A stretch of 64,000 nt of DNA from Terracoccus luteus (GCF_003635045.1 NZ_RBXT01000001.1:620001-684000), one strand, 5' to 3'. Numbered from the stretch's first letter, positions 10,471 through 19,795 are shown. A program made the numbers and translations. Notes: a model not told the origin generated them from the letters alone.

Positions 10471-11588
10471 CCCCGATGTCCGCACCCACCTCCGTCCTGC
10501 TCGCGGGAGGGGGCACGGCCGGCCACGTGTCGCCGCTGCTCGCCCTCGCCGACACCCTCGTGCGCCGCCACCCCGACGTCACCGTCACCGCCCTCGGCAC
10601 CGAGGCCGGCCTCGAGGCGCGTCTCGTGCCCGCCCGTGGCTTCGCCCTGCGCTACGTGCCCAAGGTGCCGCTGCCTCGGCGCCCCAGCGGCGACCTCGCC
10701 CGGCTCCCGCGCAACCTCAAGCGGGCCGTCGACGCCGCGGGGGCGGCCATCGACGAGACCGGGGCGCAGGTCGTCGTCGGCTTCGGTGGCTACGTCAGCA
10801 CCCCCGCCTACCTCGCGGCCCGACGTCGCCGCATCCCCATCGTCGTGCACGAGCAGAACGCCCGCCCGGGTCTGGCCAACCGGGTCGGGGCCCGTTTCAC
10901 CCCGTTCGTCGCGACGACGTTCTCGAACACCGTGCTGCCCCACGCGACCCGCATCGGAATGCCGTTGCGCCGCGAGATCACGACGCTCGACCGGGCCGCC
11001 CTGCGACCGGCTGCCCTCGCGCACTTCGGTCTCGAGCCCGACTGGCCGACGGTGCTCGTCACGGGCGGCTCGCTCGGCGCCAAGCGCCTCAACGACGCGT
11101 TCGCGGCGCGAGCGGCGACCCTGTCGGCCCGGGGGGTGCAGGTGCTGCACGTCACCGGGCGCGACAAGGAGTTCACCCCCGAGCGTCCCGGGGTGGGCGC
11201 GCCGTACGTCGTCGTGCCCTACGCCGAGCGCATGGAGCTCGCCTACGCCGTCGCCGACCTCGTCGTCGCCCGGTCGGGGGCCAACACGGTCTGCGAGCTG
11301 ACGACGGTCGGCCTGCCCGCCGTCTACGTGCCGCTGCCCATCGGCAACGGTGAGCAGCGGCTCAACGCCGCCGACGTCGTCACCGGCGGGGGAGGGCTGC
11401 TCGTCGAGGACGCGCAGCTGACCCCCGACTGGGTCGACTCGGTGCTCGTGCCGCTGGCCACCGACGGCGACCGGCTGACCCGCATGGCGCGGGCCGCGGC
11501 CTCGCTCGGCGAGCCCCGGGCCGACGAGTTGCTCGCCGACCTCGTCGAGCGCGCGGTCGACGGGCGCCGCCCCGGGGGTGCGTCGTGA
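10467..11588 (+). CDS. murG: UDP-GlcNAc:lipid I GlcNAc transferase MurG
   Basis: Peripheral membrane glycosyltransferase (GT28) converting lipid I to lipid II. The 373-residue protein carries the N-terminal G-loop G14-G-G-T-A-G-H20, the VHEQN segment (about residue 127) and the GGSLGAKRLND loop of the C-terminal UDP-GlcNAc domain. The GTG start overlaps ftsW by four bases; an ATG three codons downstream is an alternative. Identity is clear and the length is normal. Confidence 0.97.
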   Translation: MTPMSAPTSVLLAGGGTAGHVSPLLALADTLVRRHPDVTVTALGTEAGLEARLVPARGFALRYVPKVPLPRRPSGDLARLPRNLKRAVDAAGAAIDETGAQVVVGFGGYVSTPAYLAARRRRIPIVVHEQNARPGLANRVGARFTPFVATTFSNTVLPHATRIGMPLRREITTLDRAALRPAALAHFGLEPDWPTVLVTGGSLGAKRLNDAFAARAATLSARGVQVLHVTGRDKEFTPERPGVGAPYVVVPYAERMELAYAVADLVVARSGANTVCELTTVGLPAVYVPLPIGNGEQRLNAADVVTGGGGLLVEDAQLTPDWVDSVLVPLATDGDRLTRMARAAASLGEPRADELLADLVERAVDGRRPGGAS

Positions 11589-13105
11589 GCACGCCGACCG
11601 ACGGCGGGGCGGGTACGCCCACCGTCGACCACCCCTTCGCGGCGTCGCGGTTCGACTTCTCCGCGCCCCTGCCGTCGGCCGACGACCTCGGCCGGGTGCA
11701 CTTCCTCGCCATCGGCGGGGCCGGGATGTCCGGCGTCGCCCGCATCATGCTGGCCCGGGGCATGACCGTCTCGGGAACCGATGCCAACGACGTCCCGGTG
11801 CTCGCCGCCCTGGCGAAGGAGGGGGCGGGCGTCCGGGTCGGCTTCGACGCCGACAACCTCGGCGATGCCGACGCCGTCGTCATGAGCTCGTCCATCCGCG
11901 ACGACAACCCCGAGCTCGTCGCCGCCCGTGAGCGCGGGCTGCCGGTGCTGCACCGGGCCCAGGGGCTCGCCGTGCTCATGCAGGGCCGCCGTGGTGTGGC
12001 CGTGGCCGGCGCCAACGGCAAGACGACGACCACGTCCATGCTGACCGTCGCGCTGCAGGGCACCGGCCTCGACCCCTCGTTCGCGGTCGGTGGCGAGCTC
12101 GCCCGGCACGGCACCAACGCGCACCTCGGCCGTGACGACGTCTTCGTCGTGGAGGCCGACGAGAGCGACGGCTCGTTCGTCGTCTACCACCCCGAGGTGG
12201 CGATCGTGACGAACGTGCAGCCCGACCACCTCGACTTCTACTCGGGCTTCGACGTCGTGCAGGCGGCCTACGACGCCTTCGTGGGCACCATCGCGCCCGG
12301 TGGCCTGCTCGTGACGTGCGCCGACGACGCCGGCTCCCGCGAGCTGGCCGAGCGGGCCCGCGGTCGTGGCATCCGCACGGTCACCTACGGCTTCGACGAG
12401 GGCGCCGACGTCGTGCTCGGCGACCACGTCGACGGGCTCACCTCGTCGGTGACCCTCCGCGACGGCGACCGGGTGGTGCCGTTGCGGCTCGCCGTGCCCG
12501 GCCGCCACAACGCCCTCAACGCGGCCGCCGCCTACGCCGCCGCGGTGCACGGCCTCGACCGCCCGGCCGACGCCGTCGCCGACGGGCTGGCCGCCTTCAC
12601 CGGCACCCGTCGCCGCTTCGAGCCCAAGGGCGAGGCCGGTGGCGTGGCCCTCGTCGACGACTACGCCCACAACGCCGGCAAGGTCACCGCCGTGGTGCAG
12701 ACGGCCGCCGGTCTCGTCGCCGGCTCGGGCCGGCTCGTCGTCGTCTTCCAGCCCCACCTCTACAGCCGAACGCGTGACTTCGCCGCCGGTCTCGGCGCCG
12801 GACTGTCACCGGCCGACGTCGTCGTCGTCATGGACGTCTACGCCGCCCGCGAGGACCCCGAGCCCGGGGTGACCGGCGAGCTCGTCGCGCGGGCCGTCAC
12901 CGACGCCCGACCGGAGGTGCAGGTGCACTACGAGCCGTCGTGGTCGGCCGTGGCGCCCCTCGTGGCCGGGCTCGTACGGCCCGGCGACCTCGTGCTCACC
13001 GTCGGCGCCGGCGACGTCACCATGATCGGGCCGGAGGTGCTGCGGCTGCTCGAGCAGCACGACACCGACGACACCGCCGGTCGCGACCCCGAGGGGGACC
13101 GATGA
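11585..13105 (+). CDS. murC: UDP-MurNAc:L-alanine ligase MurC
   Basis: First Mur ligase of the pathway, attaching L-Ala to UDP-MurNAc. The 506-residue product has the UDP-binding GGAGMSG motif at residues 44-50, the P-loop G142-A-N-G-K-T-T and the FQPHLYSRT segment of the third domain. The GTG start overlaps the murG stop, and the stop overlaps the first ftsQ ATG. About 35 variable residues precede the conserved core. Confidence 0.97.
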   Translation: MSTPTDGGAGTPTVDHPFAASRFDFSAPLPSADDLGRVHFLAIGGAGMSGVARIMLARGMTVSGTDANDVPVLAALAKEGAGVRVGFDADNLGDADAVVMSSSIRDDNPELVAARERGLPVLHRAQGLAVLMQGRRGVAVAGANGKTTTTSMLTVALQGTGLDPSFAVGGELARHGTNAHLGRDDVFVVEADESDGSFVVYHPEVAIVTNVQPDHLDFYSGFDVVQAAYDAFVGTIAPGGLLVTCADDAGSRELAERARGRGIRTVTYGFDEGADVVLGDHVDGLTSSVTLRDGDRVVPLRLAVPGRHNALNAAAAYAAAVHGLDRPADAVADGLAAFTGTRRRFEPKGEAGGVALVDDYAHNAGKVTAVVQTAAGLVAGSGRLVVVFQPHLYSRTRDFAAGLGAGLSPADVVVVMDVYAAREDPEPGVTGELVARAVTDARPEVQVHYEPSWSAVAPLVAGLVRPGDLVLTVGAGDVTMIGPEVLRLLEQHDTDDTAGRDPEGDR

Positions 13106-13908
13106 TGCTGACGCGGTCCCGCCGCACCGACCGCGCTCGTACCGGTGGGTCGGGCGGCACCGGTGCCACCGGCGGCACCGGCTTCGGGTCGGCCCGCTCC
13201 CGCTTCGAGCGACGCGCCCTCGCCGCCCGCCGACGCCCGCGCCTGCTCGCCGGCATCGGGGTCGGACTCCTGTTGCTCGTCGGCCTGCTCGCCTGGGCCG
13301 GCTGGTACAGCCCCCTGCTCACCGCCGACCTCGTCGAGGTCACCGGCGTGAGCGGCAGCCAGGCGGCGCAGGTGCGCCGGCTCGCCGACGTGCCCCTCGG
13401 TGGCCCGCTGCTGCGGGTCGACACCGACGCTGCCGTGACCCGCGTCGAGTCCGACCGGCAGTGGAAGGACGTCACCGTCGAGCGGGCGCTGCCGCACACC
13501 GTGCGCATCGATGTCACGCCCCGCGAGCCCGCCCTCGCCGTCCGCACCGCCTCCGGCGAGGTCCAGGTCGTCGACCGCGAGGGCGTCGTGCTGCGCACCG
13601 CCGACACGCCGCCCAAGGGCATCCCGCTTGTCACCTCCGGGGCGCAGCAGGTGACGCCCGAGGGCGTGACCGCGGCCCGGCAGGCCCTGTCCTCCCTCGA
13701 CGCCGGGCTGCAGAAGGAGGTGTCGGGCGTGAGCGTCTCGGCCGCCGACCAGGTGACCTTCAGCCTCACCGTGAAGGGAACGAAGCGCACCGTCGTCTGG
13801 GGCGGACCTGGCGAGGCCGCGACGAAGGCCCGCCTCGTCGCCATCCTCGTCAAGGAGTCGACCGGCACCATCGACGTGAGCGTGCCCTCCTCGCCCGTCA
13901 CCCGCTGA
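13102..13908 (+). CDS. ftsQ: Divisome POTRA-domain protein FtsQ/DivIB
   Basis: Bitopic divisome scaffold that binds FtsL/FtsB in the known system. The 268-residue product has a basic head, one membrane segment at about residues 49-70 (LLAGIGVGLLLLVGLLAWAG), a POTRA-like region (LVEVTGVSG to ERALPHTVRIDVTPREPA) and a FtsQ-type beta domain. Two adjacent in-frame ATG codons (13102 and 13105) are possible starts; the first overlaps the murC stop. No ftsA follows, as is normal in Actinobacteria. Confidence 0.95.
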   Translation: MMLTRSRRTDRARTGGSGGTGATGGTGFGSARSRFERRALAARRRPRLLAGIGVGLLLLVGLLAWAGWYSPLLTADLVEVTGVSGSQAAQVRRLADVPLGGPLLRVDTDAAVTRVESDRQWKDVTVERALPHTVRIDVTPREPALAVRTASGEVQVVDREGVVLRTADTPPKGIPLVTSGAQQVTPEGVTAARQALSSLDAGLQKEVSGVSVSAADQVTFSLTVKGTKRTVVWGGPGEAATKARLVAILVKESTGTIDVSVPSSPVTR

Positions 13909-13948
13909 CCCCGTCGAGAGGGCGCCCAGCCCCCGTCGAGTGGTCACC
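13909..13948 (+). repeat. Two GTCGAG(A/T)GG dispersed-repeat motifs after ftsQ
   Basis: CCCCGTCGAGAGG (from 13909) and CCCCGTCGAGTGG (from 13931) follow the ftsQ stop codon immediately. The same core recurs near 28.3, 31.3 and 60.4 kb, so this is one location of a dispersed short-repeat family. Confidence 0.6.
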
Positions 13949-14083
13949 GCCGCGCGCCGTCACGCTCGGACAGGCAGCGGATGCCGGTGTGGCGGCCCGT
14001 CCTTCGAGGCGAGGTCGAGGGTGTGTCGGGCCTCCCGGGTCGACGACCTGCGATGATGGCGGCCCGACACGCCGGGGGCCGGG

Positions 14084-14111
14084 TTGCCGCCGCTCGGGCC
14101 GACGTCATACG
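14084..14111 (+). promoter_or_regulatory. Candidate promoter for ftsZ
   Basis: TTGCCG (14084-14089) and CATACG (14106-14111) are separated by 16 bases, an acceptable sigma-70-like arrangement about 165 bases before ftsZ. Both hexamers deviate from consensus, so this is tentative. A dedicated ftsZ promoter here is usual in Actinobacteria. Confidence 0.3.
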
Positions 14112-14141
14112 GTCAGGGCACCACGGCCGTGACCGAACTGT

Positions 14142-14166
14142 AACCTTTACGTCGACGTTGAAGGTT
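14142..14166 (+). promoter_or_regulatory. Near-symmetric inverted-repeat element upstream of ftsZ
   Basis: AACCTT (14142-14147) and AAGGTT (14161-14166) form perfect outer arms around an ACGTCGACGT palindrome. The 25-bp block lies about 110 bases before the ftsZ start and is AT-richer than its surroundings. It could be an operator or a promoter-proximal element (TGTAACCT resembles an extended -10). The binding factor is unknown. Confidence 0.5.
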
Positions 14167-14275
14167 GAGCCACGGAACCGCAGCGTCCGGCCATGCACGA
14201 CCACGCACGACCACGCTGATCACCCGCACCACCAGCACCGGCATCGACCGTCATCACCCAGGAAGGCCCACTCAC

Positions 14276-15589
14276 GTGGCAGCAGCACCGCAGAACTACT
14301 TGGCCGTCATCAAGGTCGTCGGAATCGGTGGTGGTGGCGTCAACGCCATCAACCGGATGATCGAGGTCGGACTCAAGGGCGTCGAGTTCATCGCCATCAA
14401 CACCGACGCGCAGGCGCTGCTCATGAGCGACGCCGACGTCAAGCTCGACGTCGGCCGTGAGCTGACCCGAGGGCTCGGCGCCGGCGCCGACCCCGAGGTC
14501 GGGAAGAAGGCGGCCGAGGACCACGCGGAGGAGATCGAGGAGGTCCTGCGCGGGGCCGACATGGTCTTCGTCACCGCCGGCGAGGGCGGCGGCACCGGAA
14601 CCGGTGGCGCGCCCGTCGTGGCCCGCATCGCCAGGGGCATCGGCGCCCTGACCATCGGTGTCGTCACGCGGCCCTTCACCTTCGAGGGTCGCCGTCGTGC
14701 CAACCAGGCAGAGTCGGGCATCGGCAGCCTCCGGGAGGAGGTCGACACCCTCATCGTCATCCCCAACGACCGGCTGCTGTCGATCAGCGACCGCAACGTC
14801 TCGATGATGGACGCCTTCCGTTCGGCCGACCAGGTGCTGCTCTCCGGTGTGCAGGGCATCACCGACCTCATCACGACGCCGGGCCTGATCAACCTCGACT
14901 TCGCCGACGTCAAGTCGGTCATGCAGGGCGCCGGCTCGGCCCTCATGGGCATCGGCTCCGCCCGCGGCGAGGACCGCGCCGTCCAGGCCGCCGAGCTCGC
15001 CATCAGCAGCCCGCTGCTCGAGGCCTCCATCGACGGGGCCCACGGTGTGCTGCTCTCGGTCCAGGGTGGCTCCGACCTCGGCCTCTTCGAGATCAACGAG
15101 GCCGCCCGGCTCGTCCAGGAGGCCGCGCACCCCGAGGCCAACATCATCTTCGGTGCCGTCATCGACGACGCCCTCGGCGACGAGGTCCGCGTCACCGTCA
15201 TCGCGGCCGGCTTCGACGCCGGCGGCCCCATGCGCCGCGACGACGACCGGGCCCTCGGGCAGGTCATGGGCCGGTCGGCGCAGCAGCAGCAGCGCCAGCC
15301 CGCGGCCCCGGCCCAGCAGCAGTCGCAGCACCAGGGCGGTCAGCAGCAGTCCCAGCAGCAGTCCCAGCGGCCGGTGCAGGCAGTCCCGGCGGTCGCCCCC
15401 CAGCAAGGTCAGGGCGGTCAGGGCGAGCCCGCGCACGAGGGGCAGGGCGGCCAGTCCGGTCAGCAGGGTCAGCAGCAGGGCGGCTACGGTCAGCAGCAGG
15501 CCCAGCCGCAGCAGGGCGCCGGCACGCCGCCGCGCCAGGTGACGTTCGAGAACGACGACGAGCTCGACGTCCCCGACTTCCTCAAGTGA
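14276..15589 (+). CDS. ftsZ: Cell division GTPase FtsZ
   Basis: Tubulin-like GTPase that forms the Z ring. GTG at 14276 is chosen for the AGGAAGG Shine-Dalgarno 9 bases upstream and for the family start [15 protein letters not shown]. The 437-residue product has the tubulin signature GGGTGTG at 104-110, the NTDAQAL loop and the RGEDRA region. Residues about 336-417 are a Gln/Gly-rich disordered linker of CAG-type codons. It ends in the conserved C-terminal peptide [11 protein letters not shown], which binds SepF in Actinobacteria. A strong hairpin terminator follows, marking the end of the main dcw unit. Confidence 0.98.
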   Translation: MAAAPQNYLAVIKVVGIGGGGVNAINRMIEVGLKGVEFIAINTDAQALLMSDADVKLDVGRELTRGLGAGADPEVGKKAAEDHAEEIEEVLRGADMVFVTAGEGGGTGTGGAPVVARIARGIGALTIGVVTRPFTFEGRRRANQAESGIGSLREEVDTLIVIPNDRLLSISDRNVSMMDAFRSADQVLLSGVQGITDLITTPGLINLDFADVKSVMQGAGSALMGIGSARGEDRAVQAAELAISSPLLEASIDGAHGVLLSVQGGSDLGLFEINEAARLVQEAAHPEANIIFGAVIDDALGDEVRVTVIAAGFDAGGPMRRDDDRALGQVMGRSAQQQQRQPAAPAQQQSQHQGGQQQSQQQSQRPVQAVPAVAPQQGQGGQGEPAHEGQGGQSGQQGQQQGGYGQQQAQPQQGAGTPPRQVTFENDDELDVPDFLK

Positions 15590-15611
15590 CGCGGGCGGCT
15601 CCGGCCGCCCG

Positions 15612-15657
15612 CACGACGAGACCCCCACCGCCCTCGGGCCGTGGGGGTCTCGTCGTG
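15612..15657 (+). terminator. Strong hairpin terminator after ftsZ
   Basis: A perfect 17-bp stem (CACGACGAGACCCCCAC paired with GTGGGGGTCTCGTCGTG) with a 12-nt loop begins 22 bases after the ftsZ stop. No T-run follows, as is common in high-GC Actinobacteria. Confidence 0.85.
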
Positions 15658-15751
15658 TGAAGGCCGGTGGTCGCCGGTGCCCACCCCGCCCATCCGCAGC
15701 CGGCCCCTCCGCACCCGGCCGCCCACGCGCACCCGTCGCCGCGCCGCTCGG

Positions 15752-15757
15752 TAGGTT
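15752..15757 (+). promoter_or_regulatory. Candidate -10 box for leaderless pgeF
   Basis: TAGGTT ends 6 nt before the GTG start of the next gene and lies downstream of the ftsZ terminator, so pgeF-yggS probably has its own leaderless promoter. No convincing -35 is seen. Confidence 0.5.
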
Positions 15758-15763
15758 GAGGGG

Positions 15764-16513
15764 GTGTTCTTCTGGCGATCGACCGTGCCCCCGCGGGCCC
15801 CGGGGCTGCCTGCCGTCGAGCTGGCCGTGACCGGCCGGGGCGCCGGCCGCGGGGCGGCCCCCTTCACCGGCCTCAACCTCGGCGGTCACGTCGGGGACGA
15901 CCCGGTGACGGTCGAGCAGAACCGCCACGAGGTCGCGTCGGCTATGGGCGTCGACCGCGACCACCTGCTGTTCCTCGCCCAGGTGCACGGCGACACCGTC
16001 GCCCATGCCACCGGCCCGTGGTCGGGTGACGCGCCGGAGGCGGACGCCGCCGTGACGGCGACCCCGGGCCTCGCCCTCGCCGCGCTCGTCGCCGACTGTG
16101 TGCCGGTGCTCCTGCACGACGCCGACGCCGGGGTCGTCGCGGCGGTCCACGCGGGCCGCCCGGGCCTGCTCGCCGGGGTGGTCGACCGCGCCGTCGACGC
16201 CCTTGCCGAGCGCGGTGCCCGCCACCTCAGCGCGGTCGTGGGCCCGTCGGTCTGCGGGCGGTGCTACGAGGTGCCGGAGGCCATGGCGCGCGACGTCGCA
16301 CACGTCGCCCCGTCCGCCCTCGCGCGGTCGTGGGCCGGCACCCCCGCCGTCGACGTCGCCGCCGGCGTGGTCGAGCGCCTGTCCGCCCGACGCGTGGTGG
16401 TGCAGTGGCTGCCCGGCTGCACGCGGGAGGACGGCGACCTCTACTCCTACCGCCGCGACGGTCGCACCGGCCGCTTCGCCGCGGTCGTCGCCCTCCGCGA
16501 GGTGGCCGCGTGA
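15764..16513 (+). CDS. pgeF: Laccase-domain (DUF152/YfiH) purine nucleosidase-like protein PgeF
   Basis: Member of the YfiH/LACC1 family. Known members have been linked to purine nucleoside phosphorolysis/deamination and to editing of peptidoglycan precursors carrying L-Ser. The metal-binding triad is visible: H75 (QVHGDTV), C112 (VADCVPVL) and H129 (VHAGRPG), followed by VGPSVCGRCYEV. The length of 249 is typical. It lies between ftsZ and yggS, a conserved position in Actinobacteria. The GTG start sits 6 nt after a -10 box and overlaps the next gene's start at its stop. Confidence 0.9.
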   Translation: MFFWRSTVPPRAPGLPAVELAVTGRGAGRGAAPFTGLNLGGHVGDDPVTVEQNRHEVASAMGVDRDHLLFLAQVHGDTVAHATGPWSGDAPEADAAVTATPGLALAALVADCVPVLLHDADAGVVAAVHAGRPGLLAGVVDRAVDALAERGARHLSAVVGPSVCGRCYEVPEAMARDVAHVAPSALARSWAGTPAVDVAAGVVERLSARRVVVQWLPGCTREDGDLYSYRRDGRTGRFAAVVALREVAA

Positions 16514-17232
16514 GCGGCGGGGCGGATGCCGGTCGGCGGGCCGAGCTGGAGCGCTCGCTCGCACAGGTCACCGAGCGCATCGAGCGGGCGTGCGCGGACG
16601 CCGGTCGCGACCCCGCCGACCTCACCCTCGTCGTCGTGACGAAGCGCTTCCCGCTCGAGGACGTCCTGGCCCTGCACGAGCTCGGGGTGCGCGACATCGG
16701 CGAGAACCGCGACCAGGAGGCCGGTGAGAAGGTGGCGGAGCTCCGCGAGCGCCTCGGCGCCGACGCGCCCACCGTGCACTTCATCGGTCAGCTGCAGTCG
16801 AACAAGGCCGGGCACGTGGCCGGCTACGCCGACGTCGTCCAGTCGGCCGACCGGGCCAAGATCGTCGACGCGCTCGCCCGTGGTGCGCAGGCGTCCGGCC
16901 GTGACGTCGACGTGCTCGTGCAGGTCGGCCTCGACGACGAGCAGGGACGCGGCGGCGTACGACCTGACGAGGCGGCCACGCTCGCCGACCGTGTCGCCGG
17001 CCACGACGGGCTGCGGCTGCGCGGCGTCATGGCCGTGGCGCCGCTCGACGCCGACCCCGCGCCCGCCTTCGCGCGGCTGCGCGAGCTGGCTGACGGCATC
17101 CGGTCGAAACACCCTGACGCGCACTGGATCTCGGCGGGCATGAGTGGTGACCTCGAGGCCGCGGTCGCGCACGGGGCGACTCACCTGCGTGTCGGGACCG
17201 CAATCCTCGGTTCGCGGACGGCCGTTCTGTAA
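16510..17232 (+). CDS. yggS: PLP homeostasis protein YggS/PROSC family
   Basis: Single-domain TIM-barrel PLP-binding protein that buffers pyridoxal phosphate and affects amino acid homeostasis; no catalysis is established. The PLP lysine is K45 in VVVTKRFP, followed by GENRDQEAGEKV and the C-terminal GMSGDLEAAVAHGATHLRVGTAI segment that binds phosphate. GTG at 16510 overlaps the pgeF stop. The 240-residue length is normal. It is a standard member of the ftsZ-sepF interval. Confidence 0.93.
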   Translation: MSGGADAGRRAELERSLAQVTERIERACADAGRDPADLTLVVVTKRFPLEDVLALHELGVRDIGENRDQEAGEKVAELRERLGADAPTVHFIGQLQSNKAGHVAGYADVVQSADRAKIVDALARGAQASGRDVDVLVQVGLDDEQGRGGVRPDEAATLADRVAGHDGLRLRGVMAVAPLDADPAPAFARLRELADGIRSKHPDAHWISAGMSGDLEAAVAHGATHLRVGTAILGSRTAVL

Positions 17233-17280
17233 CGTCGCCTGCGACCGCACATCGAACGATCGTTCCACTGGGAGTTGGCC

Positions 17281-17760
17281 ATGGCAGGGGCACTGCGCAA
17301 GACGATGGTGTACCTCGGACTCAGCGAGGAGGACCCGCGCGCGCAGCAGCGCTACGACGACGACGGCTACGACGAGCACGACGCGTACGACGAGCCGGAG
17401 CACACCGCCGCCGTCACGCAGCTGCCGACGAAGCGCCCCGTCGCGGCCGTCGTGCGGGAGACCGAGGTGGGCGGCCTGAGCCGAATCACGACCATCCACC
17501 CGCGCACGTACAACGAGGCCAAGAACATCGGTGAGTGGTTCCGTGACCAGGTGCCGGTCATCATGAACCTCAGCGACATGGACGACGCCGACGCCAAGCG
17601 TCTCGTCGACTTCGCCGCCGGCCTCGTCTTCGGCCTGCACGGCACCATCGAGCGGGTCACCTCGAAGGTGTTCCTGCTCTCGCCGGCGCACGTCGAGGTC
17701 GCCGCCGACGAGCCCGAGGCGCCGGTCGCCACGACGCGCAACTTCTTCAACCAGAGCTGA
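17281..17760 (+). CDS. sepF: Cell division protein SepF
   Basis: FtsZ membrane anchor that replaces FtsA in Actinobacteria. ATG at 17281 is preferred over a TTG two codons earlier because GGGAG ends 6 bases before it, and because the product then starts [14 protein letters not shown], the amphipathic membrane-targeting helix. A variable acidic linker (about residues 15-55) leads to the SepF core ([23 protein letters not shown] to [10 protein letters not shown]). The length of 159 is typical. It is flanked by yggS and yggT. Confidence 0.96.
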   Translation: MAGALRKTMVYLGLSEEDPRAQQRYDDDGYDEHDAYDEPEHTAAVTQLPTKRPVAAVVRETEVGGLSRITTIHPRTYNEAKNIGEWFRDQVPVIMNLSDMDDADAKRLVDFAAGLVFGLHGTIERVTSKVFLLSPAHVEVAADEPEAPVATTRNFFNQS

Positions 17761-17824
17761 CCGACGACCGGCGTTCTGCAGCGGTCGATTACGAACACCA
17801 CCACTCTTCGGTCACACTGGTCCC

Positions 17825-18112
17825 ATGGATGCGTTCTGGACCGTGTACGGAGTGGTGGTGTTCACCTTCTTCATCGCTCTGATCGGCCGGTTCGTCATCG
17901 ACTGGGTCCAGGTGCTCGCCCGCTCGTGGAAGCCCTCGGGTGCGCTGCTCGTCGTCGCCGAGGCGATCTACACCGTGACCGACCCGCCGCTGCGGGCGCT
18001 GCGCAAGGTCGTGCCGTCGCCGGCCATCGGCGGCATGCGCCTCGACCTCTCCTTCCTCGTGCTCATGCTGCTGACCTCCGTGGCGCTGAACCTCCCGGGC
18101 TTCTTCGCCTGA
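17825..18112 (+). CDS. YggT family membrane protein
   Basis: A 95-residue protein with two hydrophobic segments (about 7-29 and 70-92) separated by the family region SWKPSGALLVVAEAIYTVTDPPLRALRKVVP. YggT proteins are of uncertain function and have been linked to osmotic or ion stress tolerance and, by gene order, to division. The position between sepF and divIVA is strongly conserved in Actinobacteria. Confidence 0.9.
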   Translation: MDAFWTVYGVVVFTFFIALIGRFVIDWVQVLARSWKPSGALLVVAEAIYTVTDPPLRALRKVVPSPAIGGMRLDLSFLVLMLLTSVALNLPGFFA

Positions 18113-18205
18113 CCCCCCGAACGGGGGTTGCGCCGAGCCCTTTGGCGGCGCGTCGGGCGGGCCGATAACGTGGCCACGACCCTTTCCGTCCGACCGAGGT
18201 GACAC

Positions 18206-19543
18206 ATGGCGCTTACGCCCGAGCAGGTGCTCAACAAGCACTTCCAGACCACGCAGTTCCGTCGGGGTTACGAGGAGCGCGACGTCGACGACTTCCTCGA
18301 CGAGATCGTCGCCGAGATGCGCTCGCTCATCGAGCAGCGTGACGACTACCTCAAGCAGCTCAACGACTGCCGGGCGAGCAAGAACCAGCCCGCGGTGCGG
18401 GCGAGCGACGCGACCGGCGCCGCCGCTGCCACGGGAGCCACGGCGGCGACGGACGACGAGCGCGCCGGCACCGCGAGCGCCAAGGTGGACGACGCCGAGC
18501 GCGCCACCCGTGCGGCCGCCGACCGCGTCGCCGCCGCCGAGAAGGAGGCCGAGCAGGCCGAGGCCGACGCCAGGGCGCGCATCGAGAAGGCGCAAGCGGA
18601 GGCCGAGCAGGCCGAGAAGGATGCCGCAGTGGCCCGTGAGCGCGCCGCCTCCGACCACACCGCCGACCGCACCGCCGACGTGCCCGACGACACCTCGGGT
18701 GCCGCCGCCGACGCTTCCGGCGAGGGGGAGGGCGACGAGGCCGGCCGGTCGGCCGCCCCGGCCGCCTTCGCCGGTGTGGCCGCGGGCGCCGCAGGTGGCG
18801 CGGCGACGTCGGGACTCGACGCCGCCGGCGTCATCCAGCTCGCCCAGCGCCTGCACGACGAGCACGTCGCCGCCGGTGAGGCCCGTCGCGACGAGCTCGT
18901 CGCCGAGGCCGAGAGCCGCCACCAGGCGCTCGTCAGCGAGGCCGAGCAGCGCCACGCCAGCCTCATCGCGGAGGCCGAGAGCCGCCACGCCGAGCTGCTG
19001 TCGACCGGTCAGGCACGCTACGACGAGCTCGTCGGAAGCGGCCAGAGCACGCACGACGAGGCGCAGGCCACGGCCCAGCGGCTCGCCGAGGAGGCCGCGG
19101 CGCAGCGCGACGAGATGATCTCGGCGGCGACGAAGCAGCGCGACGAGATGCTCGCTGCTGCCGGCGCCGAGCGCGACCAGATGCTCACCGAGGCGCGCGA
19201 GCGCGCCACCGGCATGGTCGCCCAGGCGCAGCAGCAGAAGGCGGCCGTGCTCGAGGAGCTCGAGCAGCAGAAGAGCCTCCTCGGCCGTCAGATCGACGAG
19301 CTGCGCGGGTTCGAGCAGAGCTACCGCAGCAACCTGCGCTCGTACATCGAGGGGCAGCTGCACGAGCTCGACCACAACGAGCAGGAGCCCGAGGTCGCCC
19401 CCGAGGGAGCCCCGGCCACCGAGCCGACCGGGTCCACGGAGCCCACCGGGTCCACCGACGGCGACGCGGCGACCGAGGCCGCCGAGGCGCCCGAGGGCAC
19501 GCCGGCGCAGGACACGAAGGACGGCAAGCCCACCCAGGGCTGA
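18206..19543 (+). CDS. divIVA: DivIVA/Wag31 polar growth and septum-site protein
   Basis: Coiled-coil protein that marks negatively curved membrane at poles and septa and organises cell wall synthesis. The N-terminal lipid-binding domain is clear (MALTPEQVLNKHFQTTQFRRGY then DVDDFLDEIVAEM). At 445 residues it is longer than Wag31 of mycobacteria (about 260). The extra length is an Ala/Glu-rich stretch (about 70-215) and a regular coiled coil with recurring ESRHxxL and QRDEM units (about 225-380). The tail is Glu/Thr/Pro-rich and disordered. GAGGTG precedes the ATG. A terminator follows. Confidence 0.95.
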   Translation: MALTPEQVLNKHFQTTQFRRGYEERDVDDFLDEIVAEMRSLIEQRDDYLKQLNDCRASKNQPAVRASDATGAAAATGATAATDDERAGTASAKVDDAERATRAAADRVAAAEKEAEQAEADARARIEKAQAEAEQAEKDAAVARERAASDHTADRTADVPDDTSGAAADASGEGEGDEAGRSAAPAAFAGVAAGAAGGAATSGLDAAGVIQLAQRLHDEHVAAGEARRDELVAEAESRHQALVSEAEQRHASLIAEAESRHAELLSTGQARYDELVGSGQSTHDEAQATAQRLAEEAAAQRDEMISAATKQRDEMLAAAGAERDQMLTEARERATGMVAQAQQQKAAVLEELEQQKSLLGRQIDELRGFEQSYRSNLRSYIEGQLHELDHNEQEPEVAPEGAPATEPTGSTEPTGSTDGDAATEAAEAPEGTPAQDTKDGKPTQG

Positions 19544-19562
19544 TCGCACGCACCACCGGTCG

Positions 19563-19598
19563 GGAGGCCACCTCGGGCACGCGCTCGGGGTGGCCTCC
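19563..19598 (+). terminator. Hairpin terminator after divIVA
   Basis: GGAGGCCACC pairs with GGTGGCCTCC across a 16-nt loop, 19 bases after the divIVA stop. No U-tract follows. It separates divIVA from the next unit. Confidence 0.75.
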
Positions 19599-19795
19599 TG
19601 CCGTCCCCGCACCCGCCGGATGCCGGTGGGCTGACGTCCGGGGCCGCGCCGGGCCGCGGTGGTCGACCTCGAGGCCCGCGTCCGCGCCGACATCCGCGTG
19701 TCCGCTGCGCGTTTCGCGATTGTGCCGTGCCGATGCGACCCCTATTGTCGGGCCCACTCGAGGGGCGTCGACGGCCGAGGGCCATGGAGGGCGAG

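Larger units (their letters stand above)
13909..14275 (+). other. ftsQ-ftsZ intergenic region (367 bp)
   Basis: A gene-free stretch that opens, directly after the ftsQ stop, with two GTCGAG(A/T)GG repeat motifs and one GGATGCCG octamer at 13979. It then holds a candidate promoter, a near-symmetric operator-like element and the ftsZ ribosome binding site, annotated separately. An open frame continues upstream of ftsZ to 14165, but the ribosome binding site and family start exclude it as coding. Confidence 0.7.
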
